Notes: generated by a model not told the origin, from the letters alone. A DNA stretch of 64,000 nucleotides from Sphingopyxis macrogoltabida (GCF_001307295.1 NZ_CP012700.1:1739001-1803000); one strand, 5' to 3'. Counted from the stretch's first letter, positions 51,351-61,753 are shown. A program made the numbers and translations.

Positions 51351-52294
51351 GCCGCTCCGGTAGCCTCGGCGACGATCGCCTTCAAGACCGTCAATGCGCC
51401 GCGAATGTCGTCCTTGGCGCTCGGGATGCCCTGCGCAAGGCAGATATAGCCGTGGATCGTACCTTTCGCCTCGCGGTAGGTGGTCGGCACGCCCGCTTCG
51501 ATCAGCTTGGCGGCATAGGCGCGGCCCTGATCGCGCAGCGGGTCGAGGCTGGCGGTGATCAGCAGCGTCGGCGGCAGGCCGTCGGCGGGAAAGTCGATCG
51601 GCGCGGCGCGGCGGTCGGCGGGATCGGCGGCATAATGATTGCCGAACCAGGTCATGCTGCCCTCGGTCAGCAAGTGGCCCTCGCCGAAATCGCGATAGCT
51701 TTGCCAGTCGTTGTGCGTCGTAACCGCGGGATAGATGGGATGGATCGCGATCACCGGCTTCGCTGCCGGTTCGTCGCGCAGCGCCAATGCCGTTACGATG
51801 GTTAGGTTGCCGCCTGCGCTGTCGCCCGACAGGACTAGACCGGTGCAGGCAATATTGTCGGCGACCCAGCGCGTTGCGGCCTCGCAATCGATCGGGGCAG
51901 CGGGGAAGGGGTGTTCGGGGGCGAGGCGATAATCGACCGCGATGACCGGCATGTCGAGGATGCGCGCGGCTTCGGCGCAATAGGGATCGTGCGTTTCGAG
52001 GTCGCCGATCACCCAGCCGCCGCCATGATAGAAAACCATCACCGGACCGGCTTCGCGATCGGGGCGATTGTCGTAGAGGCGGATGGGAATGTCGCCGTCC
52101 GGGCCCGGGATCATGCGGTCCTCGACCTTGGCGATCTCGCCGCGCGGTACGTCGGCGAGCTGGCCCATCGCCCGCATCATCTCGCGCGCGCCCGCGGGAG
52201 GCATTTCCTCCATCTTCGGCCCTTCTTGCGCATTCAGGAAGGCCAGAAATGCCGCGACGTCGGGGCGGGTGTAATGGGTCGTGCTGTCGGTCAT
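51347..52294 (-). CDS. Alpha/beta hydrolase (HSL-type esterase)
   Basis: 315 residues of the hormone-sensitive-lipase family: FYHGGGWVIGD (HGGG oxyanion motif), LSGDSAGGNLT (GDSAG with catalytic Ser), SLDPLRDQG (Asp) and GTIHGYI (His). Intact triad, in contrast to the hydrolase domain at 7304. Likely esterase for short acyl or ester side chains. Operon with rppH. Confidence 0.92.
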   Translation of the reverse strand: MTDSTTHYTRPDVAAFLAFLNAQEGPKMEEMPPAGAREMMRAMGQLADVPRGEIAKVEDRMIPGPDGDIPIRLYDNRPDREAGPVMVFYHGGGWVIGDLETHDPYCAEAARILDMPVIAVDYRLAPEHPFPAAPIDCEAATRWVADNIACTGLVLSGDSAGGNLTIVTALALRDEPAAKPVIAIHPIYPAVTTHNDWQSYRDFGEGHLLTEGSMTWFGNHYAADPADRRAAPIDFPADGLPPTLLITASLDPLRDQGRAYAAKLIEAGVPTTYREAKGTIHGYICLAQGIPSAKDDIRGALTVLKAIVAEATGAA

Positions 52295-52493
52295 TCTCTA
52301 TCCTCTCCCGGGTTCTGCAACGCTGCTCTGGTTTCGCTCAGCTATTCGGCATCGCCTTCCCATAATCAATGGCAAATCGAAACCGACTCCCGCCTCCCGC
52401 TTTGCGGCGCACAATTTTTTCTGAATTGCGGCTTGCCGCGGACAGGCCTAGGCCAGCTATAGCTTTGCAGCATTTTTTTGAGGCGGAACAAGA

Positions 52494-54353
52494 ATGGCGA
52501 CAGCGGTAGAGGACCGGGCCGACAAAAGGCAGTCCCCCCTTTCGGATGCAGTGGTGGTGCGGTTTGCCGGCGACTCCGGCGACGGGATGCAGCTGACCGG
52601 CGGCCAGTTTACGCTGTCGTCCGCGCTCGCAGGCAACGACTTTGCGACCTTCCCGGACTTCCCGGCAGAGATTCGCGCGCCGCAGGGCACGCTGTTTGGC
52701 GTGTCGGCGTTCCAGATCAATTTCGGCTCGTCGGCGATCGACACCGCAGGCGACGCGCCCGACGTCCTTGTCGCGATGAACCCCGCGGCGCTCAAGACCA
52801 ATGTTCCCGCGCTCAAGCAGGGCGGCCTGATCATCGCCGACGAAGGCGAGTTCAACGACCGCAATCTCGCCAAGGCCAAATATGACGCGAACCCGCTCGA
52901 GGATGGCAGCCTCGCGAAATGGCAACTGCTGAAGCTCAACATCAGCCAGCTCACGATGGATGCGGTCAAGCCCTTCGGGCTCGGCAACAAGGAAGCGCTG
53001 CGCTGCAAGAACATGTGGACGCTGGGGCTCGCGCTCTGGATGTTCGACCGCGACCGCCAGCCGCTGATCGATTGGCTGAACGGCAAGTTCGCGAAAGATC
53101 CCAACGTTGCGGCGGCCAACGTCGCGGCGCTGAATGCCGGCCATGCCTATGGCGAAACCGCGGAGCTCGCAGGCCCGCTCAAGCAGCATCATGTCGATCC
53201 GGCACCCGTCGCGCCGGGGCTCTATCGCACGCTGACGGGCGCGGAAGGGATCGCGCTCGGTCTCGTCGCGGGCGCCCAGCTTGCCAAACTGCCGATGTTC
53301 TTTGGCGGCTATCCGATCACTCCGGCGTCGGCGATCCTGCATCATCTGTCGCGGCTCAAGGAATATGACGTCACGACCTTCCAGGCCGAAGACGAAATCG
53401 CAGCCATCTGTTCGGCGATCGGCGCCAGCTACGGCGGCTCGCTTGGCGTGACCTCGTCGTCGGGCCCGGGAATCGCGCTGAAGGGCGAGGCGATGGGCCT
53501 CGCGATCATGACCGAATTGCCGCTGGTCATCGTCAATTCACAGCGTGGCGGTCCGTCGACCGGCCTGCCTACGAAAACCGAGCAGTCGGACCTTTATCAG
53601 GCGGTCTATGGCCGCAACGGCGACGCGCCGATGCCGGTGATCGCCGCGCGCTCGCCCGGCGATGCGTTCGAATGCGCGATCGAGGCGTGCCGCATCGCGG
53701 TGCAATATATGACCCCGGTGATGCTGCTGACCGACGGCTATATCGCCAACGCCGCCGAACCGTGGGCGGTGCCCGACCTGACGGCGTATGAGGATTTCCC
53801 GGTCGAGTTCCTGACCGACGTCCCCGAAGGGGGCTTCAAACCCTATGGCCGCGACGAGAAGCTCAAGCGGCCGTGGGTCAAGCCCGGCACGCCCGGCCTG
53901 CTCCACCGCATCGGCGGGATCGAGAAGGAAGTGGGCACCGGCCACATCAACTATGCGCCGGGTAACCATCAGGCGATGACCGATATCCGCAAGGCGAAGA
54001 TCGACGGCATCAAGGTTCCCGATCAGGTCGTCGAACTGGGTGCCGAAGGCGGCAAGCTGGCGGTGGTCGGCTGGGGCTCGACCTTCGGCCCGATCCATCA
54101 GGCTGTGCGTCGCAAGCGCGCCGAGGGCAAGGACGTCAGCCACATCCATCTCCGCCACATCTGGCCGCTGCCCGCCAATCTCGGCGAGCTGCTCAAAAGC
54201 TATGAAAAGGTGATCGTGCCCGAAATGAACACTGGCCAGCTCAAGACGGTGCTGCGCGACCAGTATCTGGTCGACGCCAGGCCGGTGAACAAGGTGTCGG
54301 GCCAGCCATTCACCATCGCCGAAGTCGAAGCCGCGATCGAGGGAGCCCTCTAA
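52494..54353 (+). CDS. korA: 2-oxoglutarate (2-oxoacid):acceptor oxidoreductase alpha subunit
   Basis: 619 residues: an N-terminal gamma domain (VVRFAGDSGDGMQLTGGQF) fused to the alpha domain (GGYPITPASAILHHL, FQAEDEIAAICSAIGASYGG, SSGPGIALKGEAMGLA). That is the KorA layout. With the beta subunit it makes succinyl-CoA from 2-oxoglutarate with ferredoxin as acceptor. Stop codon overlaps the korB start by one base. Confidence 0.93.
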   Translation: MATAVEDRADKRQSPLSDAVVVRFAGDSGDGMQLTGGQFTLSSALAGNDFATFPDFPAEIRAPQGTLFGVSAFQINFGSSAIDTAGDAPDVLVAMNPAALKTNVPALKQGGLIIADEGEFNDRNLAKAKYDANPLEDGSLAKWQLLKLNISQLTMDAVKPFGLGNKEALRCKNMWTLGLALWMFDRDRQPLIDWLNGKFAKDPNVAAANVAALNAGHAYGETAELAGPLKQHHVDPAPVAPGLYRTLTGAEGIALGLVAGAQLAKLPMFFGGYPITPASAILHHLSRLKEYDVTTFQAEDEIAAICSAIGASYGGSLGVTSSSGPGIALKGEAMGLAIMTELPLVIVNSQRGGPSTGLPTKTEQSDLYQAVYGRNGDAPMPVIAARSPGDAFECAIEACRIAVQYMTPVMLLTDGYIANAAEPWAVPDLTAYEDFPVEFLTDVPEGGFKPYGRDEKLKRPWVKPGTPGLLHRIGGIEKEVGTGHINYAPGNHQAMTDIRKAKIDGIKVPDQVVELGAEGGKLAVVGWGSTFGPIHQAVRRKRAEGKDVSHIHLRHIWPLPANLGELLKSYEKVIVPEMNTGQLKTVLRDQYLVDARPVNKVSGQPFTIAEVEAAIEGAL

Positions 54354-55390
54354 TGAACGAGATGACCACCATCGCGCGCCCGACAACGCTCAAGGATTGG
54401 GAAACCGATCAGGAAGTCCGCTGGTGCCCCGGCTGCGGCGACTATGCGATCCTGAAGGCCGTGCAGCGCACGATGCCCGAAATCGGCACGGCGCCCGAAA
54501 ATACCGTGTTCATCAGCGGCATCGGCTGCTCGTCGCGCTTTCCCTATTATATGGAAACCTATGGCTTCCATACGATCCACGGCCGCGCGCCGGCCTTCGC
54601 GACGGGGTTGAAGCTCGCCAATCCGGACCTCGACATCTGGATCGTCACCGGCGACGGCGACGGGCTGTCGATCGGCGGCAACCACACGATGCACCTGATC
54701 CGGCGCAATCTCGATTGCCAGATCATGCTGTTCAACAACGAGATTTACGGGCTGACCAAGGGGCAATATTCGCCGACCAGCCGGGTCGGCACGACGAGCC
54801 CGTCGACGCCTTACGGTTCGGTCGACCGCCCGGCTCAGCCCGCCGCCTTTGCGCTTGGGGCCGGCGCGCGCTTCGTCGCTCGCGGCTTCGACGTATCGAA
54901 GGAACTGCCGAACGTCCTGAAGGCCGCGCATGCGCACAAGGGCGCGGCGTTTATCGAGATTTTCCAGAACTGTATCGTCTATAATAAAGACGTGTTCGAG
55001 GATTTCGCGGCGCCGAAGGGCGCCGAGGACCGCCAGCTCTGGCTCAAGGATGGCGAACCGATGCTCTATGCCAAGGGCACCAAGGGCATCGCGCTCGACA
55101 GCGAAGCGCTGCACCTCAAGACCGTCGATGTCGTCGACGGCGACTGGAAGGCCGCGGGCGTGATCGTCCACGACGTCACCAACCGCAGCGTCGCGCACAT
55201 GCTCGTCGAAATGCGGTTCGGCGAGTTTCCGATGGCATTGGGCGTCCTCTACGACGACCCGCGCCCGACCTTCGAGGCCGATGTCGTCCGCCAGAACAAG
55301 GCGGCGGCCGAGGGCAAGAAGGCCGACCTGCAAAGCCTGCTCAAGAAAGGGCAGACGTGGACGGTGGCCGAGGGCGGCCCGGCACTCTGA
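54353..55390 (+). CDS. korB: 2-oxoacid:acceptor oxidoreductase beta subunit
   Basis: 345 residues. RWCPGCGDYAIL, SGIGCSSRFPYYM, HGRAPAFATGLKLANP, GDGDGLSIGGNH (TPP/Mg binding) and NNEIYGLTKGQYSPTS are typical KorB motifs. Reducing equivalents go to a ferredoxin, which might also serve P450 electron supply, though that is only a suggestion. Confidence 0.94.
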   Translation: MNEMTTIARPTTLKDWETDQEVRWCPGCGDYAILKAVQRTMPEIGTAPENTVFISGIGCSSRFPYYMETYGFHTIHGRAPAFATGLKLANPDLDIWIVTGDGDGLSIGGNHTMHLIRRNLDCQIMLFNNEIYGLTKGQYSPTSRVGTTSPSTPYGSVDRPAQPAAFALGAGARFVARGFDVSKELPNVLKAAHAHKGAAFIEIFQNCIVYNKDVFEDFAAPKGAEDRQLWLKDGEPMLYAKGTKGIALDSEALHLKTVDVVDGDWKAAGVIVHDVTNRSVAHMLVEMRFGEFPMALGVLYDDPRPTFEADVVRQNKAAAEGKKADLQSLLKKGQTWTVAEGGPAL

Positions 55391-55429
55391 GCCTTGCTGC
55401 CGGTCGCCGGGTCGGCTCTATAGGCCGTC

Positions 55430-56380
55430 ATGGATAATCTGACCCACAGCCTCGTCGGCGCCGTCCTGGCGCAGGCCGGTCTCAAGAAGAAGACTGGCCT
55501 TGCGATGCCGACGCTGATCATCGCGGCGAACCTGCCCGATATCGACGCCGCCTGCGCCGTATATGGCATCGAATCGCTCGCGATGCGGCGCGGCGTCACG
55601 CACGGGCCGATCGCATTGCTCCTGCTGCCTCTCCTGCTGTGGGGGCTGATGATCGCGTTCGACCGCTGGCAGGAAAGGCGCGGCAAGCGGCCGGCAACGC
55701 GGCTGCCCGTTCACAAGGGCTGGCTGCTCGCGCTCGCCTATATCGGCTGCTTCAGCCATCCGGCGCTCGACTGGCTCAACAATTACGGCATCCGCCTGCT
55801 CGAGCCGTTCAGTCATCGCTGGTTTTATGGCGATACGCTGTTCATTATCGACCTGTGGATATGGGCGGCGCTGGGCGTGTCGGTCTGGCTTTCGTTGCGC
55901 CGCGAACGGCGCGGCGCGGCGAACTGGCAGCGGCCGGCGGGGATCGGTCTTGCCGCCGTTGCCATCTATATCTTTGCCAACGGCCTGATCACGGGGGCTG
56001 CCGAAAACATGGCGGCCGATGCGTTGCGCGCGAGCGGGAAGGGCGATGCGCTCGTCGTCGCGAGTCCGCCGCCGCTGACCTTCTGGAAACGTGACATCTT
56101 CTGGCGCACCGCCGATCGTTATGGCAGCGCAAGCTTCATTCCCGGCGTCGGCGGCCATGTCGACATCAGCGGTACGCCGACGGGGTTGAGCGATCCGCGC
56201 CTCGCTACCTGGGTGAAGGCCGATCCCGCGGCACGTGCCTTCCTGTTCTGGGCGCGCATGCCGGTTGCCGAGGCCGACGGCGACGCAATCCTGCTTCGCG
56301 ACCAGCGCTATATGCAGCCGCTGGCGCGCGACCGGTTTACCGTTCGCGTCACGGCGCCGGACACCGCGAGCCGTCCCTGA
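55430..56380 (+). CDS. Membrane-bound metal-dependent hydrolase (YdjM/DUF457 type)
   Basis: 316 residues. MDNLTHSLVGAVLAQAGL start, several hydrophobic helices, and AANLPDIDAAC / THGPIALLLLPLLLWG / SHPALDWLNNYG supply the conserved His/Asp. Family known as LexA-binding, inner-membrane-associated hydrolases; its real substrate is unknown. Follows korB by 39 bp. Confidence 0.88.
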   Translation: MDNLTHSLVGAVLAQAGLKKKTGLAMPTLIIAANLPDIDAACAVYGIESLAMRRGVTHGPIALLLLPLLLWGLMIAFDRWQERRGKRPATRLPVHKGWLLALAYIGCFSHPALDWLNNYGIRLLEPFSHRWFYGDTLFIIDLWIWAALGVSVWLSLRRERRGAANWQRPAGIGLAAVAIYIFANGLITGAAENMAADALRASGKGDALVVASPPPLTFWKRDIFWRTADRYGSASFIPGVGGHVDISGTPTGLSDPRLATWVKADPAARAFLFWARMPVAEADGDAILLRDQRYMQPLARDRFTVRVTAPDTASRP

Positions 56381-56470
56381 CCCGGTCAACCGGACATTCC
56401 TGGCCTGTGACGTCATGGCGGCGCGCAACAGCGGATTGTCACGCCGGAAAGTTTGCGGCAGGATGGCGTT

Positions 56471-57751
56471 ATGAACACGCATGTCAGTCCCAGACGCGGC
56501 AAGGAGTTGCTGCGGGCGGATCGGGCTTATCGCTCGGGCGGATTGACGGCGCGGCTGATCGCCGGGGCGCCGGCGGGACTGTTTCACCGCATGCTCGACC
56601 GCATCGACAGCGGCCTCGATTATGGAACCATCGAAGGCCATTTGCCCGACGGGAGCGTCCGGCTGCTCGGCGGGCGGGGGAAAGGGCCCGCTGCGGTGGT
56701 CCATCTCCATCACTGGGCGTCGCTTGTCCGCCTCGCGCTGTCGGGTTCGGTCGGCTGGTACCGCGCGTGGGAACGCGGCGAATGGTCTTCACCCGACCCG
56801 GTGCCGCTGTTCGACCTGTTCATGCGCAACGGCGAAGCCCTCGGCGACGTCGGTCGCGCGCACGGGCCGTGGCGCTGGCTCAACAAGATTGTCCATGCCC
56901 TCCGTCGCAACGACCGTCGCGGGGCGCGGCGGAACATTCATGCCCATTATGATTTGGGCAATGATTTCTATCGTTTGTGGCTCGACACGGGGATGAACTA
57001 TTCCAGCGCGTTATTTCTGAAACCCGATCAGACGCTGGAAGAGGCGCAGATCGCAAAAGTCGATGCAATCCTCGACCAGCTCGACCTGCGGTCGGGAAGC
57101 CGGCTGCTCGAGATCGGCTGCGGTTGGGGGGCACTCGGCGAACGCGCGGTCGAGCGGCACGACGTGCTCTACACCGGTATCACCCTGTCGCCATCGCAGG
57201 CCGAAATCGCCGACGCACGGCTGCATGCGATCGACCTCTCGCAACGCTCGCGGGTCGAGATTTGCGATTATCGCGACGCAAGGGGGCCGTATGACGCCAT
57301 TGCCAGTGTCGAGATGGTCGAGGCGGTGGGCGAGGCCTATTGGCCGGCCTACCTCGATGCGATCGCACGGCTGCTGCGTCCCGGCGGCAAGGCGGCCATT
57401 CAGTATATCCTGATCAACGATGCGCTGTTCGAGCGATATACGGCGAGCAGCGACTTCATTCAGGCCTATATCTTCCCGGGCGGCTGCCTGATTTCGGAAA
57501 GCCGTTTTCGTGCGCTGGCCGAAGCCCGCGGGCTGGCCTGGGGCGACGTACGGCGCTTTGGCAGCGATTATGCCGAGACGCTTTGCCAGTGGCGCAAACG
57601 CTTCGACGCGGCGGTCGAGGCAGGGCAGCTCCCTGCCGGCTTCGACGGCCGTTTCGTGCGGCTCTGGCGCTATTATCTGCAATATTGCGAGGGCGGCTTC
57701 CGCGGCGGCGGAATCGACGTCGCGCAAGTCACGCTCGAAAAGAAGGCCTGA
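56471..57751 (+). CDS. Cyclopropane-fatty-acyl-phospholipid synthase family methyltransferase
   Basis: 426 residues. AHYDLGNDFYRLWLDTGMNYSSAL and LLEIGCGWGALGERAVE (SAM loop), VEMVEAVGEAYWPAYLD, then a C-terminal YYLQYCEGGFRGGGIDVAQV are typical CFA-synthase motifs. Would methylate membrane lipid double bonds. The ATG at 56471 is preceded by AGGATGG. Co-directional with the hydrolase lipoprotein gene downstream. Confidence 0.92.
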   Translation: MNTHVSPRRGKELLRADRAYRSGGLTARLIAGAPAGLFHRMLDRIDSGLDYGTIEGHLPDGSVRLLGGRGKGPAAVVHLHHWASLVRLALSGSVGWYRAWERGEWSSPDPVPLFDLFMRNGEALGDVGRAHGPWRWLNKIVHALRRNDRRGARRNIHAHYDLGNDFYRLWLDTGMNYSSALFLKPDQTLEEAQIAKVDAILDQLDLRSGSRLLEIGCGWGALGERAVERHDVLYTGITLSPSQAEIADARLHAIDLSQRSRVEICDYRDARGPYDAIASVEMVEAVGEAYWPAYLDAIARLLRPGGKAAIQYILINDALFERYTASSDFIQAYIFPGGCLISESRFRALAEARGLAWGDVRRFGSDYAETLCQWRKRFDAAVEAGQLPAGFDGRFVRLWRYYLQYCEGGFRGGGIDVAQVTLEKKA

Positions 57752-57770
57752 AAACAGGGGAGGAATCGAC

Positions 57771-58946
57771 ATGCGAAGATTTTTGGCGGCGGTGCTGGTG
57801 TGCACTGCGGCGGCGGGGTGCAGCGCGCCCGCAACCTCCGACACGACCGACCAACTGCCAAAGGATCTGAATGTGCTGTTCTGGACCCAGGATCAACGCG
57901 ACGCTGCTTTCCGCACGATGGAAACGGTGCCGAAGGTTGTCGTGAACACCGTCAAGGCCGGCGGCCCCGTCTATCCGCTGCCGGAAGGCAAGCCGCTCGA
58001 TCTTGGGGCCGACGTCGATGCCTATATGGCAAAACAGCGCAATGCCGGGCTGATCATCGTGCAGGACGGGAAAATCCGGCTCGAGAAATATGCGCTCGGC
58101 TATGGCGCCGGGGGGCGCTGGACGAGTTTTTCGGTCGCGAAAAGCTTTACCTCGACCCTTGTCGGTGCGGCGGTCAAGGACGGTTATATCAAGAGCCTCG
58201 ACGACAAGGTGACGACCTATATCCCGGCGCTCAAGGGTTCGGCCTATGACGATGTCTCGGTGCAGCAGCTGCTGACGATGACGTCGGGCGTGAAGTGGAA
58301 CGAGGATTACACCGATCCAAAATCCGATGTCGCGCTGTTCAACCTGCAAAAGCCGGTCGCGGGAGAGGACATAACTGTCAGCTATATGAAGACCTTGCCG
58401 CGCGAAGCGCCCGCCGGGTCGAAATGGGTATACAAGACCGGCGAGACCAATTTGATCGGCGTGCTGGTATCGAGCGCGACGGGCAAGACGCTGTCGGCCT
58501 ATCTGTCCGAGAAGATCTGGAAACCGTTCGGCATGGAGCAGGACGCGGTGTGGATGCTCGGCGCGACGGGACACGAAATCAGCGGCTGTTGCATGTCGGC
58601 GAGCCTCAAGGATTATGCCCGCTTCGGCCAGTTCATCCTGAACGGGGGTGTCGCGGGCGGCAAGCAGGTGCTGCCCGACGGCTGGCTCGCTTCGGCAACG
58701 ACCAAACAGGCTTCGATCGACCTGCCCGGCCGCGGCTATGGCTATCAATGGTGGACCAACGACGACGGCAGCTTCGCCGCGCAGGGCATCTTCGGGCAGG
58801 GGATTTTCATCGACCCGAAACGCAAGCTGGTGATCGCATCGAACGGCAACTGGCCCACCGCGACCGACCCCGAGGGTGTCGGAGCCGCGCGCGAGGCTTT
58901 CTATAAGTCGGTGCAGGCGGCGATCGACAAGGAATCTGCCAAATAG
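57771..58946 (+). CDS. Serine hydrolase (beta-lactamase class C-like), lipoprotein
   Basis: 391 residues. A lipoprotein signal ends in the lipobox TAAAGC; SFSVAKSFTS carries S-x-x-K, the mid-protein YKTGETN has the K-T-G-like element, and GYGYQWW is a typical C-terminal segment. DD-peptidase or esterase-type activity in the periplasm. GGGGAGGAATCG precedes ATG 57771, clearly the start although the frame opens earlier. Confidence 0.9.
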   Translation: MRRFLAAVLVCTAAAGCSAPATSDTTDQLPKDLNVLFWTQDQRDAAFRTMETVPKVVVNTVKAGGPVYPLPEGKPLDLGADVDAYMAKQRNAGLIIVQDGKIRLEKYALGYGAGGRWTSFSVAKSFTSTLVGAAVKDGYIKSLDDKVTTYIPALKGSAYDDVSVQQLLTMTSGVKWNEDYTDPKSDVALFNLQKPVAGEDITVSYMKTLPREAPAGSKWVYKTGETNLIGVLVSSATGKTLSAYLSEKIWKPFGMEQDAVWMLGATGHEISGCCMSASLKDYARFGQFILNGGVAGGKQVLPDGWLASATTKQASIDLPGRGYGYQWWTNDDGSFAAQGIFGQGIFIDPKRKLVIASNGNWPTATDPEGVGAAREAFYKSVQAAIDKESAK

Positions 58947-58970
58947 GCCGCGTTCCGGTCGCTCTCTGTC

Positions 58971-59357
58971 CTAGTCGGCGGCGGCACCGGCCACTCGCTG
59001 CGCGAGCCACACGGCCGCCAGCGGGACGAGAGCACCGAGCGCCATGATCCACCAGGCATCGTCGAGCGTCGCCGCGCGATAGAGCGCGGCACCGATCACG
59101 GCGCCGGCAACGACCCAGCCGGCACCGCTTCCCGCCGATGCACGCATCGCGATCCAGCCGCCGGCGAAGGTGCCGACGAACCAGCCGACGAGCAGCGCGA
59201 TCGTCGAACCGACGGGGATCAGCACCTCGCCGGTGTCGGGATCATAGGCGTCTGGGGAAATTTCGCTCCCGGCATATTGCGCCAGCCAGATCAGGCCGAA
59301 CGCGACCACGATGCCAATTACGGCCGCGATTATGGAGCGAAAAACATTTTTGGTCAT
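58971..59357 (-). CDS. Small membrane protein
   Basis: 128 residues, about four hydrophobic helices (SIIAAVIGIVVAFGLIWLA, TIALLVGWFVGTFAGGWIA, GWVVAGAVIGAALY, WIMALGALVPLAAVWLA). An Asp-rich loop AYDPDTGEV follows helix 1. Not recognised; perhaps a stress or TIGR04086-like family member. GGGGGATCGCA leader. Confidence 0.7.
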   Translation of the reverse strand: MTKNVFRSIIAAVIGIVVAFGLIWLAQYAGSEISPDAYDPDTGEVLIPVGSTIALLVGWFVGTFAGGWIAMRASAGSGAGWVVAGAVIGAALYRAATLDDAWWIMALGALVPLAAVWLAQRVAGAAAD

Positions 59358-59413
59358 TGCGATCCCCCAAAGCTTATTGATGCGGCCAATAGCGCGGGAA
59401 AGCAAATTTCGCG

Positions 59414-60148
59414 TTAAGCGTCCGCCATCACCTTCGGCAGCGCATGGAATGCGGTGCTGTCGAAGCCTTGGGCCATCAGATTCGCGACAAATTCGCCGAC
59501 CGCATCCGGGTCCTTGATGCTTTGCGGATCTTCGCCGGGATAGGCGCGAGCGCGCATCTGGGTGCGCGTGCCGCCGGGGTCGAGGATCGCGGTGCGTATG
59601 GTCGAGATATTGCGCATTTCGGCGCCATAACTCGTGACCAAAGTTTCCAGCGCGGCCTTCGATGCAGCATAGGCGCCCCAATAGGCGCGCGGTTCGCGCG
59701 CGACGCTGCTGGACAAGGCCAGCAGGCGGCCATTGGCAGAGCGGCGCAGCAGCGGGTCGAAATTGGCAATCAGCGCCTGCTGCGCAATGAGATTCAGCGT
59801 CAGCAGCCTGTTGAATTCCTTGCCGTCGATGGCGGCCACCGGGGTCAGCGTGCCGAGCATGGCGGCGTTGAGGATCAGCATGTCGAGTTGCTGCCAGCGC
59901 TCGGCCATCGCGGCCGCAAGGCGCGCGATACTGTCACCGTCGGTCAGGTCGAGCGGCGCGATCGTCGCGCTGCCGCCGGCGCTATGGATGCGGTCTTCCA
60001 GCTCTTCGAGCCCGCCGACCGTGCGGGCGGTGATCACGACATGCGCGCCGCGTGCGGCCAGCGATTCCGCGATGGCTTCGCCGATGCCTCGGCTCGCGCC
60101 GGTGACAAGCGCGACCTGCCCCGCCAGTTCTTCAGTCTTCATGGCCAT
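59414..60148 (-). CDS. SDR-family oxidoreductase
   Basis: 244 residues. TGASRGIGEAIAESLAARGAH, NAA in LILNAAMLG, LALSSSVAREP and YAASKAALETL. Classical SDR, likely 3-oxoacyl-ACP reductase-like. Just downstream of purF (4 bp), so possibly in one operon. A second ATG at 60142 is also possible. Confidence 0.88.
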   Translation of the reverse strand: MAMKTEELAGQVALVTGASRGIGEAIAESLAARGAHVVITARTVGGLEELEDRIHSAGGSATIAPLDLTDGDSIARLAAAMAERWQQLDMLILNAAMLGTLTPVAAIDGKEFNRLLTLNLIAQQALIANFDPLLRRSANGRLLALSSSVAREPRAYWGAYAASKAALETLVTSYGAEMRNISTIRTAILDPGGTRTQMRARAYPGEDPQSIKDPDAVGEFVANLMAQGFDSTAFHALPKVMADA

Positions 60149-60152
60149 TGTT

Positions 60153-61610
60153 TCAGACAACCCGTTCGGCAAGTAGCGAAAATTGATCTTCCAGCGCATG
60201 CTCGTCGAAATCGGTCAACGTCGTTGGATAGTCGCCGGTGAAGCAGGCGTCGCAATATTGCGGGCTGTCGTCGCTGCGCTTCGCTTCGCCCAGCGCGCGA
60301 TAGAGGCCGTCGATCGTCAGGAACGACAGGCTGTCGGCATTGATGAAGTTCGCCATCTGGCCGACGGTCATCTGCGCGGCGAGCAGCTTTGCCCGTTCGG
60401 GGGTATCGACGCCGTAGAAGCAGCTATGCTGCGTCGGCGGGCTCGCGATGCGCATATGCACCTCGGCAGCGCCGGCATCGCGCATCATCTGGACGATCTT
60501 CAGGCTGGTTGTGCCGCGGACGATCGAATCGTCGATGAGGACGATGCGCTTGCCCGCGATCAACGCGCGGTTGGCGTTGTGCTTCAGCTTGACGCCCAGG
60601 TGCCGGACCTTGTCGCCCGGCTGGATGAAGGTGCGCCCGACATAGTGCGAGCGGATAATGCCGAGCTCGAAAGGGATGCCCGATTCCTGTGCGTAGCCGA
60701 GCGCCGCGGGCGTACCCGAGTCGGGCACCGGAATGACCAGGTCGGCGTCGACCGGATCTTCTCGCGCCAGTTCGGCGCCGATTGCCTTGCGCACCGAATA
60801 GACGCTCGTGCCGTCGACAATCGAATCGGGGCGCGAGAAATAGACATATTCGAAGATGCACGGGCGCGCCGCGCGTTCGGCGAACGGGCGATGCGAGGTC
60901 AGTTCGCCGTCGCGGATGATCACGAGTTCGCCCGGTTCGACCGAGCGGACAAATTCGGCGCCGACGACGTCGAGCGCGACCGTTTCAGACGCGAGAATAT
61001 GCGCGTCGCCGAGCTTGCCGATGACGAGCGGGCGGATGCCGAGGGGGTCGCGGCAGCCGATCATGCCCTCGGCGGTCAGGCAGATCAGCGAATAGGCGCC
61101 CTCGACCTGTTTCAGCGCATCGATGAAGCGATCGAGCAGCGTGCGATAATTCGAGGTCGCGACGAGGTGGATGATCACCTCGGTATCGCTGGTCGACTGA
61201 AAGATCGAACCGCGGCGGACGAGGATGCGCTTCAGCGCGGTCGCGTTGGAAATATTGCCGTTGTGCGAGACGGCGAAGCCGCCCGTCGACAGGTCAGCGA
61301 ACAGCGGCTGGACGTTGCGCAGCGAGGTTTCGCCTGTCGTCGCATAGCGGACATGGCCGATCGACGAGGCCCCTGCGAGCTGGCGCATGATGTCGTCGCG
61401 GTCGAAATTGCCCGCGACATGGCCCATCGCGCGATGGGTGTGGAATTCCTTGCCGTCGAAGGCGGTAATACCCGCGGCTTCCTGTCCGCGGTGCTGCAGG
61501 GCATGGAGCCCCAGCGCGACAACCGCGGCGGCGCTCTCGGCGCCATATATGCCAAAGACGCCGCACTCCTCGCGGAGTTTGTCGTCATCGAAAGGATGGG
61601 TCGTCAGCAT
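60153..61610 (-). CDS. purF: Amidophosphoribosyltransferase
   Basis: 485 residues. N-terminal glutaminase with propeptide ending before Cys16 (EECGVFGIYG), HNGNISNATAL, then the PRTase site VLIDDSIVRGTTSLKIVQ. First committed step of purine synthesis (PRPP + glutamine to phosphoribosylamine). The frame is intact and full-length. Confidence 0.97.
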   Translation of the reverse strand: MLTTHPFDDDKLREECGVFGIYGAESAAAVVALGLHALQHRGQEAAGITAFDGKEFHTHRAMGHVAGNFDRDDIMRQLAGASSIGHVRYATTGETSLRNVQPLFADLSTGGFAVSHNGNISNATALKRILVRRGSIFQSTSDTEVIIHLVATSNYRTLLDRFIDALKQVEGAYSLICLTAEGMIGCRDPLGIRPLVIGKLGDAHILASETVALDVVGAEFVRSVEPGELVIIRDGELTSHRPFAERAARPCIFEYVYFSRPDSIVDGTSVYSVRKAIGAELAREDPVDADLVIPVPDSGTPAALGYAQESGIPFELGIIRSHYVGRTFIQPGDKVRHLGVKLKHNANRALIAGKRIVLIDDSIVRGTTSLKIVQMMRDAGAAEVHMRIASPPTQHSCFYGVDTPERAKLLAAQMTVGQMANFINADSLSFLTIDGLYRALGEAKRSDDSPQYCDACFTGDYPTTLTDFDEHALEDQFSLLAERVV

Positions 61611-61753
61611 GTCGATCCAGGTGCAGGGGGCCGTGACTGGGGCGCATATAGGGACGCTTGGCGCAAATGTCGCCCCCCATATTCACCGCTCTGTCACATG
61701 GCGTTTCAACGATGGGGTGACATGGCCTTCTCTCCTGCTCTAAAGCGCGCAAT